From Bin5 sp965261695 (lineage in GTDB: Bacteria; Chloroflexota; Anaerolineae; Caldilineales; Caldilineaceae): DNA of 64,000 nt. The notes under the pieces are model-generated. The model ran no database searches. It saw nothing but the letters and a program-made list of their open reading frames with translations, and was not told the DNA's origin. Position 1 is the first letter of the stretch. The number at the start of each line of letters is the position of its first letter. The stretch covers positions 682,001 through 746,000 of the forward strand of contig OZ253474.1 of the NCBI GenBank assembly GCA_965261695.1. The letters run 5' to 3'. This document shows positions 44,237 to 53,624 of this stretch, one piece after another. Made by a program: the position numbers and the translations under genes.

Positions 44237-45376
44237 TCACTGATAGGCCAGCGATCCGTCCTGGCGCATGAGGAAGGGCCGATGCCAGGACCGGCCCGGA
44301 TGCGCGGCCAGGGCTTCCAGGTTCAGATCGATGCCCAGTCCGGGGCGCTGCGGCAGTTCCAGGTAGCCGTCCACCAGCTTGATTGGCTCGTCCACAATTT
44401 CAGCGCGGCGGCCTTCGTCGACCTTGTACTCCAGTATCAGGAAATTGGAGGTGCTGGCGGCGAAGTGGACATTTACTGCGGTCGCAAGCGGCCCGCACGG
44501 ATTGTGTGGTGCGACGCTGGCATAGTGGACTTCGGCCATGGCCGCGATCTTCTTCATCTCCCACAGGCCGCCGGTTATGCAGATGTCCGGCTGAATGATG
44601 TCTACGGCGTGGTAGCCCAACAATTCCCGGAATTCGTGGCGGCTGTAGAGCATTTCGCCGGTGGCGATGGGCACGCTTACCTTCTGGCTGAGCTTTGCCA
44701 GCGCCTCGTAGTTCTCTGGTCGCAGCGGCTCTTCGACAAAGAAGGGCCGCAGCGGCGCCACCACTTCACACAGTTGCGCCGCGCGACCGATCTCAAGTAT
44801 GCGGGCGTGGGGATCCAGGCCGATATCGACGTCCGGCCCGACGGCTTCGCGCACAGCGGCGACGCGACGCTCCGTCTGGCGCAGAACCTGATTCCAGGGC
44901 ATCTGTTGCCACGCGGGAGGAAGCGGCCCCATCTTCAGGGCGGTGAATCCGTAAGTCTGGACGAGACGGCAGGCGTCGTCGGCCAGTTCCTCAGGCGTAT
45001 CGCCGCCCACGCTCTGATAGACGCGCACGCGGTCGCGGGCTTTGCCCCCAACCAGCCGGTAGACCGGCAGACCGGCGGCCTTACCGGCGATGTCCCACAG
45101 AGCGTGTTCGATGCCGCTGATGGCGGCGTTGACGACCGAACCACCGGGAAAGCGGCCACCTGCGTACATCAGATGATACAGGCCCTCGATGTCGCGCGGA
45201 TCACGTCCTATCAGCCATTCCTCGAAATCGTGAATAGCCGCCACCGTCGCCCGATCCGGCCCGCAAGAGAACGGTTCACCGACACCGTGGATCCCTTCAT
45301 CGGTATGCACGACCACGAACGGGATTGAACGATGCGACAACTCGGTAAGGTGTGTGTCAATGCGCGTGATTTTCAT
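44237..45376 (-). CDS. Mandelate racemase/muconate lactonizing-family dehydratase, galactonate-dehydratase-like
   Basis: A 379-aa enolase-superfamily enzyme. Metal and acid/base residues are visible in GLDPHARI (D and H), FVEEPLRPEN (E), PIATGEMLYSR (E) and ASVAPHNPCGP (catalytic His). The His pair in DPH and APHNP matches D-galactonate/sugar-acid dehydratases rather than racemases. Full length for the family. It stands alone on the minus strand, near other sugar-oxidising genes. The exact acid-sugar substrate cannot be fixed from sequence. Confidence 0.9.
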   Translation of the reverse strand: MKITRIDTHLTELSHRSIPFVVVHTDEGIHGVGEPFSCGPDRATVAAIHDFEEWLIGRDPRDIEGLYHLMYAGGRFPGGSVVNAAISGIEHALWDIAGKAAGLPVYRLVGGKARDRVRVYQSVGGDTPEELADDACRLVQTYGFTALKMGPLPPAWQQMPWNQVLRQTERRVAAVREAVGPDVDIGLDPHARILEIGRAAQLCEVVAPLRPFFVEEPLRPENYEALAKLSQKVSVPIATGEMLYSRHEFRELLGYHAVDIIQPDICITGGLWEMKKIAAMAEVHYASVAPHNPCGPLATAVNVHFAASTSNFLILEYKVDEGRRAEIVDEPIKLVDGYLELPQRPGLGIDLNLEALAAHPGRSWHRPFLMRQDGSLAYQ

Positions 45377-45592
45377 GGGAAGCGCTCCTGTGGTTGATTG
45401 CAGGAATTATCAGATAGGGCGGCCTACGTGTCAAGAAGGTCTGCTCTTGTGTTTCGAGACCAATTGACAGATCGCTGTGGCTATGATTAGATCGCAGCCA
45501 GGCATTGTCCCGGCAGTCGCGCCCTGGAAGGTCGACGCGCCTGTCAGTCTTATTTCCATTTCCCGACTGGTCTCGATTGCAAAAAACGAACC

Positions 45593-46369
45593 ATGCAACG
45601 AGACCCTACTGCCGCGAGGATGCGCCGTTCGATGGACCGCATGGAGATCCAGATCGCCGTTGCCAAAGTGTCAAAGTACGCCTCCAGCGAGAGCGGGGAC
45701 ACGGTGGAGGTGGTCGAGCGGCCTCACGGCGGCATCAGCATCGTCGTCTCGGACGGCCAGCGCAGCGGTCGCAGCGCCAAGGCAATCAGCAATCTGGTGG
45801 CGCGCAAGGCGATGAGCCTGTTGGCGGAAGGAGTGCGGGATGGGGCAGTGGCGCGGGCCACGCACGACTATCTGCGCACACACCGCGGCGGCAAGGTCAG
45901 CGCCGAAATGGTTATTGCCAGCGTCGATTTGGTGACCGAGACGCTTGTGCTCAGCCGCAACAGCCGTTGTCCGGTACTGGTGCAGCGGGGCGGCGCGAAC
46001 GAGTGGTTGGATGAACCATGCGACGCGATCGGCATCTACCGCAACACCAAACCCAACATCGTAGAACTGCCGCTGGCGCCTGGGCTGACCGCAGTTGTAT
46101 TTACGGACGGTATCTGGAGCGCGGGCCATCGCAGCGGAGGTTCGATGGATGTCGTCGGCGCGGCAGAATTGGATGGCGTCGACAGTCGGGATGACTCAGA
46201 AACGCCGGCCGAGAACAACGCCAAAGCAGTTGCCGAGCGCGTGCTAGAGGCGGCTCTGTCACTGGACCAGGGCAGGCCCGGCGATGATTCCACCGTCCTC
46301 GTCGTCAAGGTTGAAACACATCAGCAGGAACAGAAGATACGCCGCATGGAGCTTTCTCTGCCGATCTGA
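45593..46369 (+). CDS. SpoIIE/PP2C-type serine phosphatase
   Basis: Up to 258 aa, a single PPM phosphatase domain. Acidic metal-binding blocks are VVSDGQRSG near residues 52-60, VVFTDGIWSAG at about 168-178, and RPGDDSTVLVVK at about 231-242. The order D, DG, GDD is that of SpoIIE/RsbU-like enzymes that act on anti-anti-sigma factors. No sensor domain is attached. Met10, Met14 or Met17 are alternative starts. It is followed after 58 bases by a P-loop gene. Confidence 0.85.
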   Translation: MQRDPTAARMRRSMDRMEIQIAVAKVSKYASSESGDTVEVVERPHGGISIVVSDGQRSGRSAKAISNLVARKAMSLLAEGVRDGAVARATHDYLRTHRGGKVSAEMVIASVDLVTETLVLSRNSRCPVLVQRGGANEWLDEPCDAIGIYRNTKPNIVELPLAPGLTAVVFTDGIWSAGHRSGGSMDVVGAAELDGVDSRDDSETPAENNAKAVAERVLEAALSLDQGRPGDDSTVLVVKVETHQQEQKIRRMELSLPI

Positions 46370-46427
46370 TCTCGCCGCGACTGGGGAAGGGCGCCGGATT
46401 TTTCTCGCCGCCAATGGGGGCGGCAAC

Positions 46428-46844
46428 ATGAAGACGGAACTCGTCAAAATTGTAGGTGTGAGCGCTGCCGGGAAGTCGACATTGGTCGAAGGTTTGCGAC
46501 AGTTCGGCTACAACGCCCGGCCTGTTGCGCAGGAGCATAGTGAAGTGCCGGACATGTGGCAGCGCATCCGCCCACCGAACTGGCTCATTTTTCTGGACGC
46601 AGATCTACCCGCCCAGGGGGAGCGGCGTCCGGACGTCAGTTGGAGCGAACGCTGGCGGAGAACCGAGCTGCAGCGGCTGGCGCATGCCCGCAGCCATGCC
46701 GATCTGCTCATCGACACCAGTTCGCTTACCCCGGAGGAAGTCCTACAGGAAATAGTCAGGTTTCTTCGTGTTAACCGGGTCGAGGCTGCGTCCGGGCCGT
46801 TGTCGGAGTTGCCCAGGACGGGCAGCGTCTGGACTCATCGGTGA
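46428..46844 (+). CDS. P-loop NTPase/kinase-like protein
   Basis: 138 aa. The Walker A motif GVSAAGKST is at residues 10-18, followed by LVEGLRQFGYNARPV and LIFLDADL, which could be the Walker B strand. Residues SWSERWRRTELQRLAHARSHADLLIDTSSL resemble the lid region of small nucleotide or adenylylsulfate-type kinases. No specific substrate can be assigned. Placed directly after the SpoIIE-type phosphatase, perhaps as an operon. Confidence 0.8.
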   Translation: MKTELVKIVGVSAAGKSTLVEGLRQFGYNARPVAQEHSEVPDMWQRIRPPNWLIFLDADLPAQGERRPDVSWSERWRRTELQRLAHARSHADLLIDTSSLTPEEVLQEIVRFLRVNRVEAASGPLSELPRTGSVWTHR

Positions 46845-47049
46845 CCCATATTTCTTGCCAGAGGGTTGACATTTTCGGCTTGGCGTGCTAAAAGTTGGTC
46901 TTGGATGCCGCAGGCGCCGGCCACGCGTGAAGGGGACGCGCCCAGGCATGCGCCATGCCCCATGCACGATTCACCAGAACGAACGACGCAGTGATAAACG
47001 GAAGGCGCGGAGGCCCCGCTACGGTCACTTGCTTTGAAAGGACAATAGA

Positions 47050-47544
47050 ATGTCAGTTCATTCTGTAGAAAGGCTATTTTCTTACAACAGATGGGCCTGG
47101 AATCGCGTTTTCCCCAGCCTTGCCGCGCTGCCGGCGGAGGGATACTTCGCCGAACGCCCTTTCTTCTGGCACTCCCTGCACGGCCTGACAGTTCACGGTT
47201 ACGGCGCTGAACGGGCCTGGCTTCAACGCATTGGAGGCGTTAACCCATCGGGCCTTGTTTCGCCGTCGGAGTTCGCTAGCTTCGCCGACTTGCGTAGCGC
47301 ATGGGAGCGGCTTTGGGGTGAATGGGAGGAATATATCGGCACGCTCACGTCGAGCGAGTTGGACAGATCCCTGCATTACAGAAATACAGAAGGAATCGAA
47401 TTCTACTTGAAGATGGATGATGTACTGCGCCACGTCTTCAATCATGCCACAGAGCACCGCAGCCAGATAACACCAACGCTGGCGCAATTGGGGCAGCCGA
47501 CGAAGCCGCTCGATTATGCACGTTTTGCTGCGGCGGTCGATTAA
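47050..47544 (+). CDS. DinB-family protein
   Basis: A 164-aa four-helix-bundle protein. The metal-binding histidines expected for DinB/YfiT-like proteins are in LTVHGYGAERAWLQ and in HVFNHATEHRSQITPTLAQLG, the latter being the family signature. The N-terminus FSYNRWAWNRVF also fits. DinB proteins are often thiol-dependent transferases, but their reactions are mostly unknown. It lies 57 bases upstream of iolB and may be cotranscribed with it. Confidence 0.9.
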   Translation: MSVHSVERLFSYNRWAWNRVFPSLAALPAEGYFAERPFFWHSLHGLTVHGYGAERAWLQRIGGVNPSGLVSPSEFASFADLRSAWERLWGEWEEYIGTLTSSELDRSLHYRNTEGIEFYLKMDDVLRHVFNHATEHRSQITPTLAQLGQPTKPLDYARFAAAVD

Positions 47545-47601
47545 TGGCTTCCATTCTAGCGGGAGGTAAGACGATGGCAGCACAAGTGAAAGAAGGCGAG
47601 A

Positions 47602-48489
47602 ATGCGTTACACTGCTGAGAATGCTTTGGTCAGGCCACAGACCGATGGCAACGACCCAGGACTGATCATTGAAGTAACCCCTCAGAGCGCAGGCTGGGAA
47701 TACATATCGTTCCAGGCGCGGCGGCTGGACACGGGCGCCAGTTGGTCCTTTGACACGGGCGAGAACGAGTTTGCGCTGGTCAACATGAGCGGGCGCTACC
47801 GGGTCGAAAGCAGCCGGGGCACCTGGGAAGGGATCGGCGGGCGGGCCGATGTTTTCAGCGGCGGCGCGCACGCGCTCTATCTGCCGCGGCGCACACGGTT
47901 GACCGTCACCGCCGAGGCGGGGGGTGAGTTTGCGGCTACATGGGTGCCCAGCGACGAAGATCACGAGCCGTGGCTGATCAGGCCGGAGGATGTGGCGGTC
48001 AGCATACGAGGCGGGGACAATGTGAGCCGCCAGATCAACGACCTGCTGCCGCCCGGCTCACCGGTGCATCGAATTGTGCTGGTCGAAGTGTATACGCCCA
48101 GCGGCAACTGGAGCAGCTATCCTCCGCATAAGCACGATGTCCACATTGAGGACGAAGCCGGCGGACTGATCGAAGCCGATCTGGAAGAGGTCTATTTCTA
48201 TCATATCGACCGCCCTGAAGGGTTCGCCTACCAGCGCGTGTATACTGACGAAAACTCGCCCATGCACGCCGCCGGCAATCCGATTGACGCGCTGGTGCGG
48301 GTTGGCCACAACGAGGCGGTGCTGGTGCCGGAGGGCTATCACCCGGTGGTGAGTATGCCCGGCTACACCACATACTATCTGAACGTCCTCGCCGGCAGCG
48401 CGCAGAGCCTGGCGAACCAGGAGGATCCGGATTTCGCCTGGGTGAAGGACAGCTATGGCGGTATGGATGGACGGCTGCCACTCTATTGA
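47602..48489 (+). CDS. iolB: 5-deoxy-glucuronate isomerase
   Basis: Converts 5-deoxyglucuronate to 5-dehydro-2-deoxygluconate in inositol catabolism. The 295-aa bicupin has the second-cupin metal motif SYPPHKHDVH with the matching EEVYFYHI, and TTYYLNVLAGS near the C-terminus, all characteristic of IolB. First definite gene of the inositol cluster; iolC follows after 65 bases. Confidence 0.96.
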   Translation: MRYTAENALVRPQTDGNDPGLIIEVTPQSAGWEYISFQARRLDTGASWSFDTGENEFALVNMSGRYRVESSRGTWEGIGGRADVFSGGAHALYLPRRTRLTVTAEAGGEFAATWVPSDEDHEPWLIRPEDVAVSIRGGDNVSRQINDLLPPGSPVHRIVLVEVYTPSGNWSSYPPHKHDVHIEDEAGGLIEADLEEVYFYHIDRPEGFAYQRVYTDENSPMHAAGNPIDALVRVGHNEAVLVPEGYHPVVSMPGYTTYYLNVLAGSAQSLANQEDPDFAWVKDSYGGMDGRLPLY

Positions 48490-48554
48490 GGGGGCCGGCG
48501 CGGAAAGGCGCTTGAAGATTTCGCCGCCGCGAGCGGCAACGGGAATACCTAATC

Positions 48555-49580
48555 ATGTCATCTGACAACGCAGAAAGAACCTTTGACTCTCTCCACATGG
48601 GGCGCTCGTCGATCGACCTGTACAGCAACGATGTCGGCGCGCCGTTTGCGGAGATCGGCAGCTTTGCCGCGTATGTGGGCGGCTCACCGACCAACATCAG
48701 TGTGGGCGGCGCGCGTTTGGGCCTGAAGACTGCGCTCGTCACCGGGCTGGGCGAGGATCCGGTGGGGGACTTTATCGCCGCTTTTCTGCAGAAGGAAGGC
48801 GTCGATTTCAGCTTCAGCCCGCGCAAGCCGGGGCACCGCACCAGCGCCGTCGTCCTCGGCATCGAGCCGCCGGACCGCTTCCCGCTGGTCTACTACCGGG
48901 AAAACTGCGCTGACATCGAGTTGACGATCGACGACGTGCTGGCGGCGCCGGTGTCCGACGCCAAGGTGTTCCAGTTTGCCGGCACCAATCTGAGCAAAGA
49001 GCCGAGCCGCAGCGCCACCATGTTTGGGGCCGAGTTCGCCCAGCAGGTGGACACGACGGTCATCTTCGATCTCGACTTTCGCCCGGACCAGTGGCATGAC
49101 CCCAGGGCGTTCGGGGTCGTGGCGCGCTCGGTGCTGCCCAACGTAGATGTGGTGATCGGCACGGAGGATGAGATCAACGCGGCGGTGCTCAGCGATGCCA
49201 GTCAGATGTCGCTTACGCATTCACAGGTATCGGACGCCAAGGTCGAAGGGGACGTCAAGACGGCCATAGACTGGCTCTTGCAGCTTGGTCCACAGGCCGT
49301 GGTTGAGAAGGTGGGCGCGCTGGGCTCGCGCGTGCATCTGGCCGGTGGCGAGGTACTCGAGGCGCCCGGTTTCCCGGTTGAGATCTACAATATACTCGGT
49401 GCGGGCGACGCGTTCGGCGCCGGTTTCATCTACGGATTTGTCAACGACTGGGGCTGGCAGGGTTCGGCGCGGCTGGGAAACGCCTGCGGCGCAATTGTCG
49501 TGCTGGCGCACGGCTGCGCCAACTTCATGCCCACCTACGACGAGGTGATGGCTTTCGTGGAGGAGCGTGGGGGTCTGTAG
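48555..49580 (+). CDS. iolC: 5-dehydro-2-deoxygluconokinase
   Basis: Phosphorylates 2-deoxy-5-keto-gluconate. A 341-aa PfkB-family sugar kinase with GGSPTNISVGGARLGLKTALVTGLG near the N-terminus and the ATP/anion-hole motif GAGDAFGAGF at about residues 281-290 (catalytic Asp). RSSIDLYSNDVGAPFAEI is the IolC-type opening. It lacks the C-terminal aldolase (IolJ-like) extension found in some homologues. A foreign-looking ATPase/TOPRIM pair is inserted directly after it. Confidence 0.95.
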   Translation: MSSDNAERTFDSLHMGRSSIDLYSNDVGAPFAEIGSFAAYVGGSPTNISVGGARLGLKTALVTGLGEDPVGDFIAAFLQKEGVDFSFSPRKPGHRTSAVVLGIEPPDRFPLVYYRENCADIELTIDDVLAAPVSDAKVFQFAGTNLSKEPSRSATMFGAEFAQQVDTTVIFDLDFRPDQWHDPRAFGVVARSVLPNVDVVIGTEDEINAAVLSDASQMSLTHSQVSDAKVEGDVKTAIDWLLQLGPQAVVEKVGALGSRVHLAGGEVLEAPGFPVEIYNILGAGDAFGAGFIYGFVNDWGWQGSARLGNACGAIVVLAHGCANFMPTYDEVMAFVEERGGL

Positions 49581-49671
49581 GGTGTGGGTTTCAATTGAAA
49601 CATAGGTAGCATTGTCGCTTGCACGCCAACTGATTGGCGAGAGTTGTGGATGCTGACTGAGTAGAGTCTCT

Positions 49672-50988
49672 ATGAATTCGGTCTCTGTATCAAAGATTAC
49701 GACGAAGAACTATAAGAATGTCAGGCTGGAAGAAGGCATCGATTTGGGCGCGCTGACTATCTTCATTGGGGCGAACGGGTCGGGCAAGAGCAACGTGATT
49801 TCACTCTTGCAGTTTCTACAGGAAAGTCTTACAGGATCAGGGGCGGATGATCAGCGCGGGCGAACTAACTTTGAGGACGCAGTATTCAGACTGGGCGGGG
49901 CAAGGGTTCTGGATGGAACGCTCAATGCACCGGCCAACGTATGCGTCGAATATCAGTTCGCTATCGACGGGAAAGTGACCACTCTGGGGATTGAGCTTTT
50001 CGTTCAAGGCTCCCATCGGCAGGTTATCGTCGAAAAGGAGTTTCTCGACAGTAATCGGAGCCATGCTGGCCCGGCCACTTACTACCGTGTGCATAATAGC
50101 AAGGATGGCGGTAGCGGCTCCGGGGTTATTTCCGTCATCAGCTATCCACACCACGCGATGAATGCGTTAATGAGCTCTCATACCCATTTGGAGAAAATTC
50201 AAGACATACCGGTCAATGAACTCGCTTTGTCTGCCATACCCCGCTTGCTTGAAAACAGCTCTTTCCCGCCTAAGGCAGTACCATTGTACGAGCCGCGCGA
50301 AAAGATTATGGATTCTACTTTTTTTTGGAATTTCTACAATGCAAACAATATGGAATTGGAACGGATTCGACTTTCTGATCCAAAGTTGGGCCAAGGCGAT
50401 TCTTTCGTATCGCAAACAGGCGAAAACTTGGCGCTCGTACTTTTCAATCTGATTCAGGCGGATTTTGAGTTTGAAGACTCAATTAACGAAACGATAAAGG
50501 ATGTTCTACCTATCACTAGAAGGATCAGGGGAGTGCCAGTAGGAAGGTACGCTCTAACTGTAGAGTGGTATGTTGAAAGCTGCCCTGAGCCTTTCTTTCT
50601 GAGTGACATGTCGGACGGCACTGTACGCATGTTATGTTGGGCTGTCATTCTGCATTCGCCTAGACCGCCGGCGTTAATCGTTATCGACGAACCTGAGCTT
50701 GGAATCCACCCAGCCTGGATGCCAATTCTTGCGGACTGGATCAAGCGGGCGGCGCAGAAAACGCAGGTCATTGTGACGACACACAGCCCGGATTTACTCG
50801 ATCATTTCACCGACCAGCTTGATGAGGGCGGCTATATCTATACTTTTCAACAGGATCCCGATAGTCAGAATCACTTCAAACCCAAGAGACTCGACAAAGA
50901 TACGGTCTCCGGTTGGCTTGAGGATGGGTGGCAGTTGGGAGATCTGTACAGGGTCGGCAATCCCGCGGTTGGGGGGTGGCCGTGGTAG
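49672..50988 (+). CDS. AAA/ABC-type ATPase of a putative defence module
   Basis: 438 aa, related to OLD/RecF-like ATPases (AAA_15/AAA_21). Walker A is IGANGSGKSN (about 32-41). The ABC-like signature region is SDMSDGTVRMLCW, Walker B is ALIVIDEPELGIHP, and the switch is VTTHSPDLLDHF. The ATPase and arm regions are present but no nuclease domain follows; the next gene supplies one. DNA here is much less GC-rich than the cluster (20 of 60 bases G/C at 50461-50520). It separates iolC from iolE, indicating insertion. Function as phage defence is an inference from architecture. Confidence 0.88.
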   Translation: MNSVSVSKITTKNYKNVRLEEGIDLGALTIFIGANGSGKSNVISLLQFLQESLTGSGADDQRGRTNFEDAVFRLGGARVLDGTLNAPANVCVEYQFAIDGKVTTLGIELFVQGSHRQVIVEKEFLDSNRSHAGPATYYRVHNSKDGGSGSGVISVISYPHHAMNALMSSHTHLEKIQDIPVNELALSAIPRLLENSSFPPKAVPLYEPREKIMDSTFFWNFYNANNMELERIRLSDPKLGQGDSFVSQTGENLALVLFNLIQADFEFEDSINETIKDVLPITRRIRGVPVGRYALTVEWYVESCPEPFFLSDMSDGTVRMLCWAVILHSPRPPALIVIDEPELGIHPAWMPILADWIKRAAQKTQVIVTTHSPDLLDHFTDQLDEGGYIYTFQQDPDSQNHFKPKRLDKDTVSGWLEDGWQLGDLYRVGNPAVGGWPW

Positions 50989-51674
50989 TTTGGGTCTTTG
51001 CAGGAGGAGGAGAATCGGAAGTGCGCGGGCTTCTTCCCTTACTCGCAAACGTCTGCAAAGATCACACATACGAACGCAAGTCCCCTATCAGACGGAAACC
51101 TGGTCCACGACCGTCTAATGAGCCAGGCTATGGCAGGACCGGAACGAGCCTGGCAGCACAGATTGAAGAGATTCTCTCGAGTTCTCTGGCGGGTAAGAGC
51201 AAGTGTGATCTGATCCTTATCATTGATGATCTGGACTGCCATGATCCTGAGAAGCGGCGAGAGTTGTTTAGTAAGGCGATAGCAAATGCGCAGGGAGCAG
51301 CCGACACTCCTAACTTTGTTGGATTTGCCTCTCCAGAAGTTGAAGCATGGATTATCGCTGATTGGAACAATACGGTTGGCAGAGATCTTGATTTCCGTAA
51401 CTCTCATCAGCAGATGCGCCATTGGCTGAGCACGCAGAAGTCTGTTCCCTTTGGAAACCCGGAGACGTTCAGCCATTTCGACCCGGACAAGAATTCATGT
51501 CGCGATAAGCTATCCGATGCAATTGTCGAATCATCCAAGCATTGCAGCGCCCGCGCGCCCTATTCAAAGGCTACCCATACTCCAAGATTACTGCGACAGG
51601 TCTCGCCTGAAGTCGTGAGTGGGAATTGCCCACTCTTTCAAGAGTTACATATCCGCCTTTCTCAGCCACAATAG
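50976..51674 (+). CDS. TOPRIM-like (DUF4276-type) nuclease partner of the ATPase
   Basis: About 232 aa. The TOPRIM pattern is visible: a conserved Glu in WVFAGGGESEVRGLLPLL at the N-terminus, and an acidic DxD in LILIIDDLDCHDPEKRRE. SPEVEAWIIADW is the signature late block of DUF4276 proteins. The frame overlaps the ATPase gene by 13 bases; GTG 50976 or 50982 are likely starts, the longer GTG 50928 less so. Translational coupling implies a complex with the ATPase. TOPRIM activity as an endonuclease is expected by analogy with OLD/PARIS; not proven. Confidence 0.82.
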   Translation: MAVVVWVFAGGGESEVRGLLPLLANVCKDHTYERKSPIRRKPGPRPSNEPGYGRTGTSLAAQIEEILSSSLAGKSKCDLILIIDDLDCHDPEKRRELFSKAIANAQGAADTPNFVGFASPEVEAWIIADWNNTVGRDLDFRNSHQQMRHWLSTQKSVPFGNPETFSHFDPDKNSCRDKLSDAIVESSKHCSARAPYSKATHTPRLLRQVSPEVVSGNCPLFQELHIRLSQPQ

Positions 51675-51685
51675 GTAGGTAAATC

Positions 51686-52585
51686 ATGCAAGTACGAGTC
51701 GCCTCTGCCCCTTGCTCGTGGGGCGTTCTGATGAAGGACACGCCGAATGTGCCGCCCTATGATCAGGTTTTGGATGAGATCAACGTGGCCGGCTATACCG
51801 GCACTGAGCTTGGGCCATACGGCTACCTTCCGTTCGACATCCCGACGCTGCGCGATGATCTGGAGAGGCGCGGGCTAACCCTGACCTCGGCCTTCACGAT
51901 CTACAACTTTCTGGAAGGAACGAAGGACGAGGCAACCTACCGGGAAGCGATCGAGACTGTCGAGGTACTGTCAGCTTTGGGCTGCAAACACGTCGTGCTG
52001 TCGGACGTGCTTTTTGAGGTGGACAACCGCGCCCAGCGCGCCGGCCGTATCCGCCAGCAGGATTCGCTCGACGAATCGCAGTGGGAGCAGGCCGCACGCA
52101 ATGTCAATGCCTTTGCCAAAATGGTCTATGAGGATTACGGCATGAAATGCGCGGCGCATCCCCACGTGGGCGGCTACCTGGAGACCAACTTCGAGATCGA
52201 TGCCCTGCTGGAGCGGACCGATCCTGAACTGGTCGGCCTCTGCTTCGACATGGCCCACATCGCCTACAGCGGCGGCGACCCGGTTGCGGTGCTCGACAAG
52301 TGGCGCGACCGCACCTGGTATCTGCATATCAAGGAGTGCGACACCAACGTACGCGAGCAGGTGATTGGACGCGGCGGCGACTATTACGACGGGGTCGAGT
52401 CGGGCGTCTTCCCCGAATTGGGTAAAGGTACAATCGACTGGCAGTCGATCAACCGCATCCTGCACGAGATCGATTTTGACGGCTGGGGCACGGTTGAGCA
52501 GGATATCATGCCAGCAATGGGCATCGATGCCCTGAAGAGCGCCAAGAGCAACCGGGCATTCCTGCGAAACGAGCTGGACTGGTGA
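51686..52585 (+). CDS. iolE: Inosose dehydratase
   Basis: Dehydrates scyllo-inosose to 3D-trihydroxycyclohexane-1,2-dione. A 299-aa xylose-isomerase-like barrel that opens VRVASAPCSWGVLMKDTPNVPPYDQVLDEI, an IolE signature. Predicted metal ligands are in HPHVGGYLE, LCFDMAHIAYSG and WYLHIKECD, and the final GTVEQDIM. Starts 11 bases after the TOPRIM gene stop, so it is now read downstream of the inserted pair. Confidence 0.95.
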   Translation: MQVRVASAPCSWGVLMKDTPNVPPYDQVLDEINVAGYTGTELGPYGYLPFDIPTLRDDLERRGLTLTSAFTIYNFLEGTKDEATYREAIETVEVLSALGCKHVVLSDVLFEVDNRAQRAGRIRQQDSLDESQWEQAARNVNAFAKMVYEDYGMKCAAHPHVGGYLETNFEIDALLERTDPELVGLCFDMAHIAYSGGDPVAVLDKWRDRTWYLHIKECDTNVREQVIGRGGDYYDGVESGVFPELGKGTIDWQSINRILHEIDFDGWGTVEQDIMPAMGIDALKSAKSNRAFLRNELDW

Positions 52586-52667
52586 CAGCCGGTTGTGAAA
52601 CCTGGAGGATTGTATTTCGACAGGCCGGCGCCTTTCCGGCTACCACACCAGATGGGAGAGCCGAACA

Positions 52668-53513
52668 ATGTCAACAGATCCCAGTTCTTTTCAAGGCAAG
52701 TACGCTGTCGTCACAGGAAGCACGCAGGGGCTAGGCGAGGCGACGGTGCGCCTCTTTGCCGAACGGGGCGCGGCAGGCATCATTATCCACGGGCGCAACG
52801 CGGAGCGGGGCAATGCGGTGGCGGCGGACCTGCGGGCGGGCGGCTGCGAGGCGCATTTTGTGCAGGCCGACCTAGCCGATGTGGACGCCTGCCGCAGCAT
52901 CGTGGCCGCGGCGGACGAACATTTCGGCGCGCTGCATGCGCTCGTGAACTGCGGCGCGCTGACCGTGCGCGGCAACATCTGGAATACGACGCCCGATCTC
53001 TTTGACCAGATGATCGCGATCAACGCGCGCGCGCCGTTGCTGCTCATGCAGGACGCCTGCAAGCTGATGCGGCGCGAGCGCAACGCCGGCTCGATCGTCA
53101 ACATCTCCAGCGTGGCAGCGTATGGCAGCGTACATTTCCTGCTGCCCTATACCGCGTCCAAGAGCGCCCTGAACGTGATGACCAAGAACATCGCCTTTAC
53201 GGTAATGCGTTATGGTATCCGCGTTAACGCCCTGTCCATCGGTTGGATGGACACGCCCAGCGAAAATAACATTCAGCGCACATTTCATGGGGGCGGGGAC
53301 GACTGGTTGGAGCAGGCGGAGCGCGCGCAGCCGTTTGGCCGCCTGCTCAAAACGGAGGAGGTGGCGCGGGCCATCGCCTTTTTGTCGTCCGACGAATCGG
53401 GCATGATGACGGGAAGCGTTGTCGACTTTGACCAGTCGGTGTTGGGCGCAGGTCCGGTCCCTCAGCCGCCGCCGTTGGACGATCCCCACTGGGATGACGG
53501 CGACCTGGAGTAA
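52668..53513 (+). CDS. Short-chain dehydrogenase/reductase
   Basis: 281 aa with the classical SDR features: VVTGSTQGLGEATVRLF (TGxxxGxG), NCGALTV in the NNAG position, the catalytic Ser in VNISSVAAYG and PYTASKSALN (YxxxK). The position between iolE and an IolG-like gene suggests oxidation of an inositol isomer, inosose or related cyclitol. Exact substrate unknown. Confidence 0.92.
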   Translation: MSTDPSSFQGKYAVVTGSTQGLGEATVRLFAERGAAGIIIHGRNAERGNAVAADLRAGGCEAHFVQADLADVDACRSIVAAADEHFGALHALVNCGALTVRGNIWNTTPDLFDQMIAINARAPLLLMQDACKLMRRERNAGSIVNISSVAAYGSVHFLLPYTASKSALNVMTKNIAFTVMRYGIRVNALSIGWMDTPSENNIQRTFHGGGDDWLEQAERAQPFGRLLKTEEVARAIAFLSSDESGMMTGSVVDFDQSVLGAGPVPQPPPLDDPHWDDGDLE

Positions 53514-53624
53514 CGTGCAACCATTCCAAGCACGCCCCTCGACCGTCTTGCGCATTCCATCCTGCCCAAGGGCTGGCGAGACGCTTCCCGAAAGGCAACA
53601 TTCACCGCCGCGGAGCCAGCGAAC

